The position numbers were made by a program, and so were the translations under genes. From assembly GCA_022419385.1 (NCBI GenBank), contig JAJUBI010000004.1, positions 1,550,001 to 1,614,000 of the forward strand: a DNA stretch of 64,000 nucleotides, given 5' to 3'. Source of the stretch: Paraconiothyrium sp. Pb-2020. Taxonomy: Eukaryota > Ascomycota > Dothideomycetes > Pleosporales > Didymosphaeriaceae. Below are positions 11,702 to 22,708 of the stretch, one piece after another. The notes under the pieces are model-generated. The model was not told the DNA's origin, did no database searches, and worked only from the letters and a program-made list of their open reading frames with translations. Position 1 is the stretch's first letter. Each line of letters opens with the position of its first letter.

Positions 11702-12760
11702 ATGGGATATCAGGTGGAAAAGACGGGTGACTTCACCCAGTCCCAGGGGAACGGACATGACCATCCTGCCACTGTAAGGTCACCCCAGTGCATCACGTTG
11801 TAGATTTACTAACAGTAATACCTGATGCAGAGTCATAGTCCATGGGCTCCCAAATATTTCGCAAAGACTTTATGGCTATTCACAGAAAGCGACTTCGCAA
11901 CGTTCGTCGGGCCTGACACCCTCTTCGGCATAGCAGCGGCTCTCTCCGGGTCTGCCCTCACTAACAATGACTCGCCCGATCTCTTACACATTCTCAGTCG
12001 CCTCCCACTGGTTATGCTCTGGAACTGGCTAAATCTCTTGATTTTCGACCTTGCAAATCAACGAGATCCAGATTCAGCAACCGAGGACGCGATAAACAAG
12101 CCATGGCGACCAATTCCGTCCGGCCGTATAACCTGTGCTCAGACTACGACTCTACATTTGGTTGCATTGCCAATAGTTCTTGGACTGAACTATATTATTG
12201 GCGCTTGGGAGGAGACAGCCTTGTTGTTCATGCTGACGTGGATGTATAATGATCTTGGTGGTGGAAACCACAACTGGATTGTTCGGAATGGGATCATCGC
12301 TGTGGCGTTTTCACAGTACAACAAAGGCGCTATGCGAGTCGCGTCGGGAATGGGCTTCGACATTCCTGTATCAGCCTGGTGGTGGCTTCTCATGACGAGT
12401 GGTGTGATAGGCACCACCATGCATGTGCAAGACATGAAAGATCAGGAAGGCGACCGGGCAAGAGGGAGGGGTACTGCACCGCTGGTGCTTGGAGATGGGC
12501 CGGCTCGATGGACAATTGCTGTTCCCGTTGCAGTGTGGTCGCTGGTGTGTCCTCTTTTCTGGGACCTAGGCTTCGTTGGATACGTTTTGCCGGTTGGGGT
12601 TGGAGCGTTGATTTCTTTTCGAATCTTGACGATGCGTGGATTTTCGGCTGACAAGCGAACATGGTGGTTATGGACAGCTTGGACTGCTATCATATGGTTC
12701 GTACCGTTGTTCAAGGATTACGGTGTGTTCATACGCTTTGCTCAAAAGTTTGGATTCTAG
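11702..12760 (+). CDS. UbiA-superfamily membrane enzyme, candidate UbiA-type terpene cyclase
   Basis: Exon 1 (11702-11773) and exon 2 (11831-12760) are joined across a 57 nt intron with GTAAGG, CTAAC and GATGCAG, giving about 333 residues. Seven or eight hydrophobic segments are visible. The first Asp-rich motif reads NLLIFDLANQRDPDS, then EDAINKPWRPIPSGR; the second reads HVQDMKDQEGDRARGRG. These are the metal-diphosphate sites of UbiA enzymes. The variant (FD..NQ...D and NKPWRPIP) is the fungal subgroup containing the fumagillin membrane-bound bergamotene synthase, rather than the COQ2 or protoheme farnesyltransferase types. It could therefore ionise farnesyl (or longer) diphosphate and cyclise it in the membrane, or prenylate an acceptor. 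Flanking P450s and an FAD oxidase in the same cluster support a scaffold-forming role. The family call is strong; the cyclase reaction is inference. Confidence 0.85.
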
Positions 12761-14261
12761 CTACGGCTGGAATGAGTTCATAGCTCATGGTTGCAGGGAA
12801 ATTCAGAATCTAGGGGGAGTCTGTCTGGGGTTATAGAGAAGTGGCATTAGACAAATCATCCAACCTGAACAAATCGTCCAATCTGAACATATGCGAATCT
12901 TTAATTGTGCTGTTCTCTGCGCGGCTCTCAGGCATATGTATGACTGTGTAGATAAAAGCTCATTGCATTAAAGTGAACAGATTCGCACTCGAAGTATGCT
13001 ACCTCGTTGAAACCTACATCTTCGAGGTAATCATTGTCAGAAAGTCCGGTAATGCGACCCCTCAGCTGGATATATGGCGAGTGCAACCGTTCACCAGTTC
13101 CCATGTAGGCGGCTCTTTTTTAACAGCCCTAGACGCAAGATGCAACGAGTCATGCCTGATGTAGAATCAAAACGCATTTTGCATGATAAAATATCTTGAA
13201 GTTAGATTCAGTACATATACCCAATTTTGCTCCTGCTTTATAAGGCCGACCCTCGACAGTAATGTTTAAACGCATTTGCGAGCCTGCTTCTTACGCTGCT
13301 TTGCATAGCAGATGAATCACGTGGTGCATGTGCGTGTACCATGATCCGACCGCCAGGTCGACATCTGCTGCGATCGATGAACCAACTTGGCAAAAGCTTG
13401 AGATTTACCTGCCATACGGGATGACCGTAAGCCTTGTCAGAAGTTCTATGTATTGCGCTAGTCTTGACGTCTGAGTATTCCTACTGTTCAGCTTTGGTAC
13501 TCCATGGAACTGCGAGTTCTCGTCACGATGAGTATGACCTTCTCTGCCCAAACCATCTATGAAGTTTTCGCTGATTATTTTTCCCTTCTCTGTCCGTAAA
13601 CTTCATTTGATTTTACCTAGTCTATGCACACTGCTTCCACTTGACGTGGAGACTCTGCCGTGGCTTAGACGATCGTCAGCTCACCTGCCGAGAGCGGCAA
13701 TGCCCGGGCATGGGTCCTCGTCAGCTAAGGTCCCACGCGATCCTCGAGGCCCAACAAGACTTTCCCCTGCAGCATTCGCGTGGACTTGTTGCTTGATCCC
13801 GGAAAATCGACACCCGGTTTTTTAATTATGCATACATCGGTAGCCGGTCCATGGAATCGGGTTGCCAAACTTCGTTGTTAACTTCGATGCTGACGCCTCT
13901 ACATGCAGAGATCAAGAGATGAATGCTCTCTATGCGTAGAAGTGATATATATACGCAATCGCACAGAGCGCCCTTACCACCAGGTGGCGCCGGGGCCCGT
14001 TTACATTTATTCGTCATTCGCTAGGCCATGTTCGACAGGCTTCAGACAAGGGCCACGGTTCGGGTTCATCCTACCATTATACGAACCGTCCTCACTTCGC
14101 CCCCTCGTCAGGAGACAAACAAACCTACCTCGATAGAGTAACCTCCGGGGGCGTGTAAAGCAGAGATGACAGTATTTATGCGCAACGTTTCCTTGCAATG
14201 TTTCTCTTGGCAGGCTGTAGCGGTCACCGCATTCTTTCTACCGTTGAGACCCGTCGTCAAA
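12761..14261. other. intergenic, no gene recognised
   Basis: About 1.5 kb separating the UbiA gene from the FAD oxidase. Short frames at 13559-13825 (+) and 13826-14017 (-) have no recognisable features. A TATATATA stretch at ~13950 lies about 300 bp upstream of the oxidase start and could belong to its promoter. Confidence 0.45.
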
Positions 14262-16045
14262 ATGTTAGGTCCAGTTCTTTTCGGTCTGTCACTCTTTGGT
14301 GGCAGTACTCTCGCTGTCAGCATACCTCGCGCAAACCCGCCAGCCAACTGCAAGGTCCTTCCAGGCGATGCGGCATGGCCGACTGCTGAGCAATGGGAAA
14401 GCTTGAACCAGACTGTGGGAGGCCGGCTTATTGCAAATGTCCCGTTGGCAAAGGAATGTCACGACTCCGACTTTGAAAGCCAGACATGCAAGAATCTACA
14501 AGCCCAGTGGATATATACCCCGCCGCAGTGAGTTTTGGTGATCTTGATTTTTCAAGAAAATATGCCTGATTTAGATCTAGTATGCAAGATCCCGCTTCGC
14601 CTATGGCGCCGTACTTTCAAAACAACACTTGCAGCCCTTTCCCGAATGTCAATCCCAACACCTGCACCCTCGGGAATTCTCCAACATATAGTATCAACGT
14701 AACCAAGGCTGAAGATGCAATCGCCGGAGTGAAATTCGCAAAGCAATACAACATCCGCTTGGTCGTTAAGAATACTGGACATGACTACTTGGGACGGTCA
14801 ACTGGAAAAGGCGGGTTGAGTCTATGGACCCATAATCTCAAGAACATCGAGTTCCTCGATACGTACACTAACTCAAACTACACGGGAAGTGCGGTGAAGA
14901 TGGGCGCAGGCGTGCAAGGATATGATGTCCTCGCTGCTGGCGAACAAAACAAGAAGCAGATCGTGGCTGGATATTGTCCAACTGTCGGAGTTGTTGGCGG
15001 ATACACGCAGACCTCCGGCTTCAGCGCGTTGTCTGGCTCCTATGGGCTCGGAGCTGACCAGGCATTGGAGTGGGAGGTCGTCACAACCGAAGGCGAGCAT
15101 CTCATTGCAAGCCCCGACAAGAACAGCGATCTTTACTGGGCTCTTTCTGGTGGTGGTGCGGGAGCCTATGCTGTAGTCATCTCGCTTACCGCAAAGACAC
15201 GGCCGGATGGCAAGGTCGCCGGTGCCGTTCTCTCCCTCAACCACACTCTTTCCGACGCATTCTTCGCTGCCTTCGCAGAGTGGCAAACGCAGCTACTCAC
15301 GCTGAATCAACTGCCTAACTTCCAGAGTGCGTTCCAGACAACACAGACCACCTTCTCTATCAACTTCATGTCTTGGCCCGGCCACGACTCCTCAGAAGTG
15401 CGGAAGGTGTTGACGCCCTACACCGACTATCTCAAAGCACACAACCTGACCTACAACCTCGCATTAAGCGACGACACAAGCTACTGGTCCCACTACAGGC
15501 GCTACGAAGAAGACCTTCCCTACGGCCCCTTCTCCATCTCCGACGTCATCACCAGCCGCTTGATTCCGCAGAAAGTCGTCGAAACCAACGTCGACGCTCT
15601 CACTAACGCCTACCGCGAGATCCTCGCCGACTCGCGCTTTATGGTTGGTGGTGCTGCCTTTAACGTCTCAAACGCACGCGTCGGCAACACACGCTCATCT
15701 AACGCCGTGCACCCCGCATGGCGCGACGCTACCATTTATGTCTACTCTATGTCTCCGTTCGATCCTGTGAATGACTCCTTGGAAAAGCTTTCCGGACTGT
15801 ACACCGCGATGGACACGTTCGTAAAGCCGAAGCTGAGTGCTCTCACGCCCGGTAGTGGGTCGTACATGAATGAAGACACGTTCACGAATCCCAACTGGAA
15901 AGAGGATTATTTTGGCCCCAACTACGATAAGCTGCTTTCGCTGAAGCGTAAGTACGATCCTGAGTTCCTTCTCTATGGAAAGCCAAACCCGGGGCATGAG
16001 TTTTTCGAGGTTGATAGTGACGGGCGCCTGTGTAGAATTGAGTAA
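14262..16045 (+). CDS. secreted FAD-linked oxidase, berberine-bridge (BBE) type
   Basis: Two exons (14262-14527, 14581-16045) joined across a 53 nt intron give about 576 residues. ATG 14262 is preferred over the upstream ATG because it yields a clean signal peptide (MLGPVLFGLSLFGGSTLAVS). The FAD domain shows KNTGHDYLGRSTG with the His that carries 8-alpha-linked FAD, and GYCPTVGVVGGYTQTSG, whose Cys could make the second covalent bond. YWALSGGGAGAYAVV follows. The C-terminal BBE segment ends NWKEDYFGPNYDKLLSLKRKYDPEFLLYGKPNPG. Several N-glycosylation sequons fit secretion or vesicular location. Such oxidases carry out alcohol oxidations, dehydrogenations or ring closures with O2 and are common in fungal clusters. 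It follows the UbiA gene on the same strand and probably marks the right end of the cluster. The substrate is unknown. Confidence 0.92.
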
Positions 16046-17152
16046 ACTATAATACATAGCTTATGTACATACATATACCACATATAATTGTTACCTTTAC
16101 CAACAATTTTCTTCTTGGCCCTTTAGTCTCCTGTTGATTAAGAGTCTTATTGATGTGTTAAGGCAGCGGATTGCCGCTGTGCTGCTCTTGCTCAAACAGA
16201 AATAGAGGAGGGAAGTGTGGGCTGAGGATCACCAGCACCCTCATCGGCCTGTACGGCTATCGAATGAAGTCCTCGAGGTGAATGTTCGCTCCTTTGTACA
16301 AATACTCGCAACATTGTTCTTGGCCTTCATACTTGCCGGTCAGTATCGTAGACTTATGGCCATAAGTTTGAGAAAAATAATGACCAATCCATCTAATATA
16401 GTGCTTCACTAACGCAAAAAGTTAGTAGACTGCGTCTCTGTTGCTTTACTAATTCGGCTCTGTACCCAGTTTGGTAAGAAGCCACATGAAGTCTGATTTT
16501 TGTTCCTAATAAGAGAAGTGACATAGATCTTTAGGGTCTCTCTCAGATGATAGTGTGGTATAAGCCCTCTACCTGGTGCTATGCTGTCGTTTGGAGTCCT
16601 ACACGTTGGTATTGGCTTCTTTTTTTCCTCGCTTTTTCTTTTCCAAGACCTCGCCAATGTGGTCATGCGACAATTGAAACGGTTTAGTGCTTCTCTCAAA
16701 CAGAAGCACGGCGAATTATTGAACAGTTGCACACTCGTTGACGACTTGCTGTGATTACGCTATTGTCCAGAATAGCCGGAACGTTTGTATACCTCTCACC
16801 TGAGAAGTTTCAAGACGATGAGAAAAACGACTAGCTATGTGATTGTTGGTTTTGGAAATTTTGGGTAGCATACATAGCGACAGTCAAAACTGAGGGATTC
16901 ACAGTTTGTGACCGGCATCCGAAACTGTGGTAAGGGCAAAGCGTCGTACATAGAAGCTTGATTCACTATCTTCCACTGCGGCGCGCTTTTGAGACACCTC
17001 GCGGCTGCCTACACTAGCCGATCTTGCGCAAAGCTGCCACGCGCAATCAAAGTCAACTCAATACAACCGCGCTCCCCATTAAATTGGCCTGCCAAATACT
17101 ACAATATTCCGCCTTGCGACTGCAAGTTCACCAAAGCTGCGCAGACTTCGCC
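16046..17152. other. intergenic, no gene recognised
   Basis: About 1.1 kb between the FAD oxidase and the RBR gene. Frames at 16409-16732 (-) and 16989-17597 (+) show no domain and conflict with the RBR gene model. It probably separates the metabolite cluster from unrelated genes. Confidence 0.45.
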
Positions 17153-18092
17153 ATGCCCGGAACAGGAACCATGCGGGAGTGCAGCGCCTGCGCACTGGAG
17201 CAACCCATTGATTCATTCCCATCATTTGATGGGTGTGACCATTTGGCCGACACATGCGAGGGGTGTTTGGGCATCTGGATTGCTACCCTGCTGGAGAGCC
17301 CACTCAACGATATGCGATGCCCTAGCGATCGCTGCCGCCGCGAACTCACCTCCTCCGACTTGCAGGGCAAACTTACCAAGGCACTCATGGAAAGGTGAGG
17401 TAATTCAAGGCATCTCTCGAATGACACTGACACAGTATCAGGCTCGGCCACCACGAGACTCTCAGAGTCTGGAGCAAAGGGCCCGACTTTCGCTGGTGTT
17501 TAAACCCGCAGTGCAACTTCGGTCAATTCCACGACGACACGGGTCGCAACATCCTCACCTACAGCGAGTGCGATCTTCGCACGTGCGTTGCGTGTGACGT
17601 TCGCGCCCACGACGGGCAGACCTGCGCTCAATATCAGAAACTGCACGGCAAGTCGAAGGAGGACGTCGCTAGCGAGGAAGCAATCAACCGCCAGGCAAAG
17701 CAATGTCCCAAGTGCGGAGTGGCCATCCAGAAGAGATATGGGTGCTATCGCATGACTTGTGAGTGACTTGAGGGCTCCATTAGAAGGATTGTAAGGCTAA
17801 TGATAGAATAGGTACGCAATGCAGTTGCCGGTTCTGCTACCTTTGTCGCGCAGAATACATTGGTCTTAGCAACGACAGGATCTCTCACCAGGCGAGGTGC
17901 CGTATGGGTCGCGCAGATATGCTTGAAGGGATGGACAGACGTCTTGCAGAGGTGGAGATGCGTCGTGAAGCGAGGCGTCGTGAACAGAAGTGTCGGGAAG
18001 AGATGTCTCGTGACGCTGCGATCTTCATGGCCCTGCTGTTCCTTGTGTTGTTGGTTGGTAGTATACTTGGTCTACTTCTGGCTGGGTGCTAG
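17153..18092 (+). CDS. RBR (RING-IBR-RING) E3 ubiquitin ligase with C-terminal membrane anchor
   Basis: Exons 17153-17394, 17442-17758 and 17812-18092 give about 280 residues. RING1-like: CSACALEQPIDSF, DTCEGCLGIW and MRCPSDRC. The central IBR-like part has WCLNPQCNFGQ, ECDLRTCVACD and AHDGQTC. RING2 is assembled across the second intron: QCPKCGVAIQKRYGCYRMTC, then TQCSCRFCYLC. The Cys in RYGCYRMTC is where RBR ligases hold the ubiquitin thioester. A basic/charged helix (EMRREARRREQKCREE) precedes a single hydrophobic segment (IFMALLFLVLLVGSILGLLLAGC), making it a tail-anchored protein with the ligase in the cytosol. It is short compared with parkin-like RBRs but typical of compact fungal members. 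It is tail-to-tail with the HeLo gene (447 bp apart). The target is unknown. Confidence 0.82.
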
Positions 18093-18539
18093 TTTGGAGT
18101 CAGCTTGTCGTATCGGAACGGCGACTGAAATCATCCTCAGGCGCTCACATGAGCATATCACCGAAGTATTACGATGCAAGGTCTGATAACTGTCAGGAAT
18201 CCGGATGAGGCTCTTGGTCGGAAGCTAAGCGTAGTGTGCCTACGGCAAGGCGAAGCGGACGTAGAGAGTCCAAACATCGAGAAGGAGAGTCAGGTTAATC
18301 ATATAATACGGCTTCTACATAGCCATTTGGAAGAGCTACAACATCGTGTTCAAAGATGAAATACGCTTGCTTATTATATATAGGTTCACTCGCACTGATC
18401 CGACTCCCCTGCTTGCCAATTATCGAAAATCAGCTGACAAAAAAAATAGCCAAGTGCGCAACATGGTATCAAGAAAGGCACATAAAAATATCCAGCGAAC
18501 CAATACCTTCCTCATGTTTATCTACCTCCAATAATAAAT
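18093..18539. other. 3' intergenic between convergent genes
   Basis: The 447 bp between the ends of the RBR and HeLo genes should hold both 3' UTRs. Small frames at 18174-18534 are not supported as genes. Confidence 0.5.
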
Positions 18540-20168
18540 CTACCAACCCGCCGCCTCGTGACTCTTGTCCCTGATATCCCTCGTATTGATCCGGCCAACA
18601 CCTCTGTACATATCATGTCTATCGATGAGCGAGTTCGCCGTATCCGCATGAATGAGGTTATACTCATTGCTATTGGTGGTATCCAATGGATCCACATCAT
18701 CGATTTCGGCGGTACTTCTCGTCGGGATCTGCGTGAGCGTGGCCTGTACGTGGGCATGGGTCTTTTCCGCGCCGGGCACGTCGTGGAAAGTGGTCTCCGG
18801 CGTTAATGATGGTAAATCTTCATTATGCCCCCCTTGTTCGTTCTGGAGTGACAACTCGGCAAGTCTGGCGTTAAGGTCGAAAGGCGTCTGGTCATCTGGC
18901 ACCGCTGAGAGGGACTTGGAGCGTACAGTAGTGAGCGCGTTTGCATCTTCCGAGCTGCGAGGGGCTCCTGAGTCGGAAAGGGAACGCTGCGGATCGGTTT
19001 CCTCCGGGGCAGAAACAATGCTTTGGGAGCGGTGCTTGTTCTTGTTGGATCCAAACCCAGAAATCCGCGACCAGAATCCAGGCCGCTTTTCCTTTTGCGC
19101 CCCAGTCTTGAGAGGCTGCTCGCTCGTCTTTGCCCCGCTCTTCTCGTCACTTGCCCTGCGTATGCCTATCGGCGCCTGTGCCATCTGCGCCGTCTTGAGC
19201 ATGTGGATCTTTGTTCCGCGCAGCTCTTCAACGAGGTACTGCAATGCCTTGTCCGCAACCTCGACGTACTCGGGATAATCCTCCGTCACCGCCTCCCGAA
19301 TTAACCTCAACTTTTCCCAGTCCTGGCGAACAATCATGGACTGCAAGTCCGGATGCCACGCCATAGCTTTGATGTCTGTCCTCATGCCTCTATCCACTTG
19401 TTCTTTAACCCCCATCAACGCAATCAAGCCATCGACCTCGATTCGCGCCGTCTTGACGAACGCATCGAAGCGCACAACATCTTTGACGATCCAGTGGTTC
19501 ATTGCCATGCTCCCTTTTCTGTTCGCATTCTGGGGACGGATGCCAGATTGTTGCATGAGGTCGTTGAGGAGGGCGTACTTTTCGCGGAACGCTTCGAGGC
19601 GGTTGGTGTCTAGCGATGGGTGCTCGATGGCGCTGAAGCGTTTCGGCTGCTTCAGTCCGTATCGCTCCATAAGCTGGTCGCGCGACAAATGCGCAGGTCG
19701 TCCGTAGATTTCTTCCAGTGCGCGCGTAACCTTGTTCCGCACATCTTCATCGTCGAGCCTTGCATCTCTGACGCCGAAGTTGATGGGTACGGTAGGATCG
19801 GGATTCGTCAGTCCAGGATGCGAAGGAATCATATGCCGCGCGATGGTCGCGGGAGGCGCAGAGATACCGACTGCATCGCCAAAGATGAGGAGGCGCCCTT
19901 GCTGGATGCCGAGTTTGGTGAGGGCAATCTTTTGTGCCTGATCGTTATCTTTGTGCGGATGGATTAAATTGAAGGCTTCGACGCAAGTTGCGAAGGCTGT
20001 TGCGAGCGAATACACATCGCTCAATACCTGAGCCTGCGACAGGGTGCCTGGCGGTGTTTGTGGAGGAGTTGACAGGCCGGACGCCTCGATGTGGTTGGTC
20101 TCAGCTTTCATTGCGGGGTCATTCGCGTATGAAAGGCTCCACTTTCCCTGAGCGATGTCAAAAAGCAA
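18540..20168 (-). CDS. HeLo-domain (prion-inhibition and propagation type) protein
   Basis: A single uninterrupted frame of 542 residues, or 522 if the second ATG at about 20108 is used. After a Pro/Thr-rich lead, residues ~45-300 resemble the helical HeLo bundle: VYSLATAFATCVEAF, then AQKIALTKLGIQQGRLLIFGDAVGI, which matches the HeLo pattern of a leucine-rich helix followed by R.L..GEAVGI. Next come ALEEIYGRPAHLS and a long amphipathic helix region. Residues ~340-470 are Ser/Pro/charged and probably disordered, and the tail (NSNEYNLIHADTANSLID) is polar. HeLo domains form membrane-targeting bundles in HET-S-type fungal cell-death proteins. Here no NLR or receptor gene is adjacent, and I cannot confirm an amyloid motif in the tail. 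The lack of the usual short hydrophobic HeLo N-terminus argues for a HeLo-like rather than a classical HET-S executor. Confidence 0.7.
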   Translation of the reverse strand: MLFDIAQGKWSLSYANDPAMKAETNHIEASGLSTPPQTPPGTLSQAQVLSDVYSLATAFATCVEAFNLIHPHKDNDQAQKIALTKLGIQQGRLLIFGDAVGISAPPATIARHMIPSHPGLTNPDPTVPINFGVRDARLDDEDVRNKVTRALEEIYGRPAHLSRDQLMERYGLKQPKRFSAIEHPSLDTNRLEAFREKYALLNDLMQQSGIRPQNANRKGSMAMNHWIVKDVVRFDAFVKTARIEVDGLIALMGVKEQVDRGMRTDIKAMAWHPDLQSMIVRQDWEKLRLIREAVTEDYPEYVEVADKALQYLVEELRGTKIHMLKTAQMAQAPIGIRRASDEKSGAKTSEQPLKTGAQKEKRPGFWSRISGFGSNKNKHRSQSIVSAPEETDPQRSLSDSGAPRSSEDANALTTVRSKSLSAVPDDQTPFDLNARLAELSLQNEQGGHNEDLPSLTPETTFHDVPGAEKTHAHVQATLTQIPTRSTAEIDDVDPLDTTNSNEYNLIHADTANSLIDRHDMYRGVGRINTRDIRDKSHEAAGW

Positions 20169-20711
20169 AGATGGTGCAATGTCGAGTCATCAATTGGGAT
20201 GCAAAGGTAAGAGGACAGGGCATGGTCTGAGGAAGAGGAAGCTCACGACCCCATTGCAGACGAGACGGCTGTTCTGCTTCGTGCCGTTCATGTGCGCAAT
20301 GACGTGGAGGATGAGCCCCGTCGGTGATTGAGTCGCTTGCGGAGGCTTTGTGGCGCACCCACTAGGAATGATTGAGCGGGGAATGCAGGGTGCAGAAGAA
20401 ACCAGCATCACAAGGCCACACGCGTCTAGATCGCTGCATCTGTCTTGCTTCGTTGGCTGGCGAATAGATCGCGTGCGGTATGATTCTCGCAGTGTACCGT
20501 CACGGACCGCGTCCCTTCAAAACAGCTCTTTAAGCGCGATTGGAAGGACTCATTTGGATTAGTCTCTAGCTGTTGGGAAATGATCAGTGAAAAGTCTTCA
20601 GCGGTCGAGTCAATCTTGGAGGAAAAAATGATAATGCGCTTGTTGCCTAGGCGTTGTTGCTATCTTACTGCTGCCTATCGAATATGCTAATGCCAATGCG
20701 ATGCCGTTCTT
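20169..20711. other. intergenic, promoter of the HeLo gene
   Basis: 543 bp containing the upstream region of the HeLo gene and the 3' end region of the MFS gene. No gene is seen. Confidence 0.45.
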
Positions 20712-22708
20712 TCACACATCCTTATCAGCCTCTTGCTTCTTGGGATGCTGCAGCTTGCGGTCGACGCGGTTCGTGAAGTGGCTATTGAATTCTGAGCAGC
20801 AGAACGCGCAGATAACTGCAATACCCCCAAATGCCAGGCTCGAGTAGAAAACCATGTGATAGCTCTTAGCATTGCCATCGCGAATGGCAGTAATGTATGC
20901 TGGTAGTCTCTCTGCTGGTATCCCGGGAATCTTCGCAACCGTCGCAACGGCGCCCGAAAGTCCAGCTTTGACTAAGGCTTTGACAGATGCGGGCGCGAGG
21001 CCGTCTTGAGACGCGAGAGATGAAAGTCGAGGTGGGATCTCCTTCGCTTTCTGTGTGGTAAGGATGCTTGAAAAGATCGCTGTGGCTACCGAGCCCAAAG
21101 TCGAGCGCACTGAGCCGAGAAGACCACTGGCGAGGCCTAGGTCTTCTGGTGCAACTGTAAAAGGCACGGCGACGATGCCAACGACTTCCACAATACCGAC
21201 GGCGAATGCTCCGAGAGCGCACATGGTGATTGCCAGGCCGCGTGTGGAAGCATTAGTTGCCGCCATGGCTCCGATGAAGCCGCACATCGCAAGAGATGAG
21301 GCACGAAGTTGCCAGTGACCCCAGCCGAGCTTGATGGAACCACCACCAAATACTTGTCCGAATGCGATAGCTTGGAGGATCAGTAATTGATAGGCTGATA
21401 CGGGTTGCCAAACTTACAGCCGCCCAGAGTACCGGAAACCAGCCCAATCATGATCGAATCCGATTCGTATAACGCCGTCACCATTTGAGGCCAGATGACC
21501 GTCAAGCTGTAGTAGAACATCTGCAGAGGTCAGACCGTAATCACGAGAGCATGTTTACTAAAACAACGTACGCTTGCCACAGATGCAACTCCCACTAGCG
21601 CCATGAACGGGCCATTCAAGAAAAGATTCATTGGGATCAACGGATACTTCAGCGGCATGTAGATCTCTGCTTATTGTTAGCCACTAGAGCTGCTCCAAAT
21701 TCATGAAAAACACACCGTAAAACGCGAAAGCGACCAAAACGAAGAATCCCAAGATAAGTGGAACCAAAACGTGATAAGAAGCCCAAGGATATAGTCCACC
21801 GCCCCATGAGAGAGCCAAGACGAAACTTGTCAGTCCACCAGAGTACAAGATAATACCTCCCCAGTCAAGGTCTCTCAGGTCCTGTCGCATGCTTCGTCCC
21901 TCATGCAGTTGTCTATGGCTCGGCGGATGGTAGCAGATGTAGAAGAGGAGGACTGAGATAACATTCGTGATGAGATTGAGGTAGTAGTTCCATCGCCATC
22001 CGAGTGCAGTGTATGCAGCAAGAGCACGGGCGATAAGTGGACCAAAAGCCGCGAGTGGACAGGTCGTCAAGAAGAGAAAGCCGGTGAGGACGGCTCTATG
22101 CTTATTGGCAACAAGCTCCATCAAAACGAAACTGCAAACGGTTAGCTTTTTAGCTCCGCTGGATTGGAGTTACGTACCTGAAGGACACTTGAACTGCCCC
22201 TGCGAGACCGATGAAAACGGTACCTCCTAGAATAGTATTGATGTCTTTTGCTGTTGCATTTATTAGAGATCCAATTATGCCTAGAACTCCTCCACTGATC
22301 ATAAACCACCGTCGTCCAAAGATATCGCTGAGACGTCCAACCATGATGAGTCCCACACCACCGCACAGTGTCTTGACGACGGGTATGAGAGCATAGTTAG
22401 GGTCCGGTCCTAAGTCGGCATTGATGATAGTGATCGTATTCGCGGGTAGTACATAACCTGCAAGCGAGATCAGCAAAGGCATCAAATACCAGTCAGAGCC
22501 GACACGTACCGAGATACAACCCCTGGGCCATGAACACCACAGCGATCAAAGATCCTATGAACCTCCAATTCCAGTAGTAGTTCGACGGTAGCTCGCTCAA
22601 GTCACCACCCTGTGCTTCTGCAGCAACACTATCATGGGTCAAGTCCTGAGACACATTCTCGATATGCATGTCTCGTGTCTCCACAAAGGCCTTCTCGTTA
22701 CTAGCCAT
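20712..22708 (-). CDS. MFS efflux transporter, TRI12-like
   Basis: Six exons give about 580 residues; all introns have clean signals (for example donor GTACGTGTC at 22509, GTACGTAAC at 22177). A hydrophilic N-terminus with the motif NYYWNWRFIGSLIAVVFMAQG starts TM1. The MFS signature GRLSDIFGRRWFMI lies between TM2 and TM3, and the WRWNYYLNLIT region follows TM6; about 14 hydrophobic segments are present. This layout is that of the fungal TRI12/siderophore-transporter-like DHA14 drug/H+ antiporters. It would sit in the plasma membrane and export a small molecule by proton antiport. It is on the same strand as, and 1.1 kb downstream of, the Baeyer-Villiger monooxygenase, so it could export a product of that enzyme or of the 1-16 kb cluster. 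No disruption is seen. Confidence 0.88.

Noticed and set aside
11501..11764. minus-strand open frame upstream of the UbiA gene
   Set aside because: It overlaps UbiA exon 1, whose intron signals and in-frame join are much stronger evidence.
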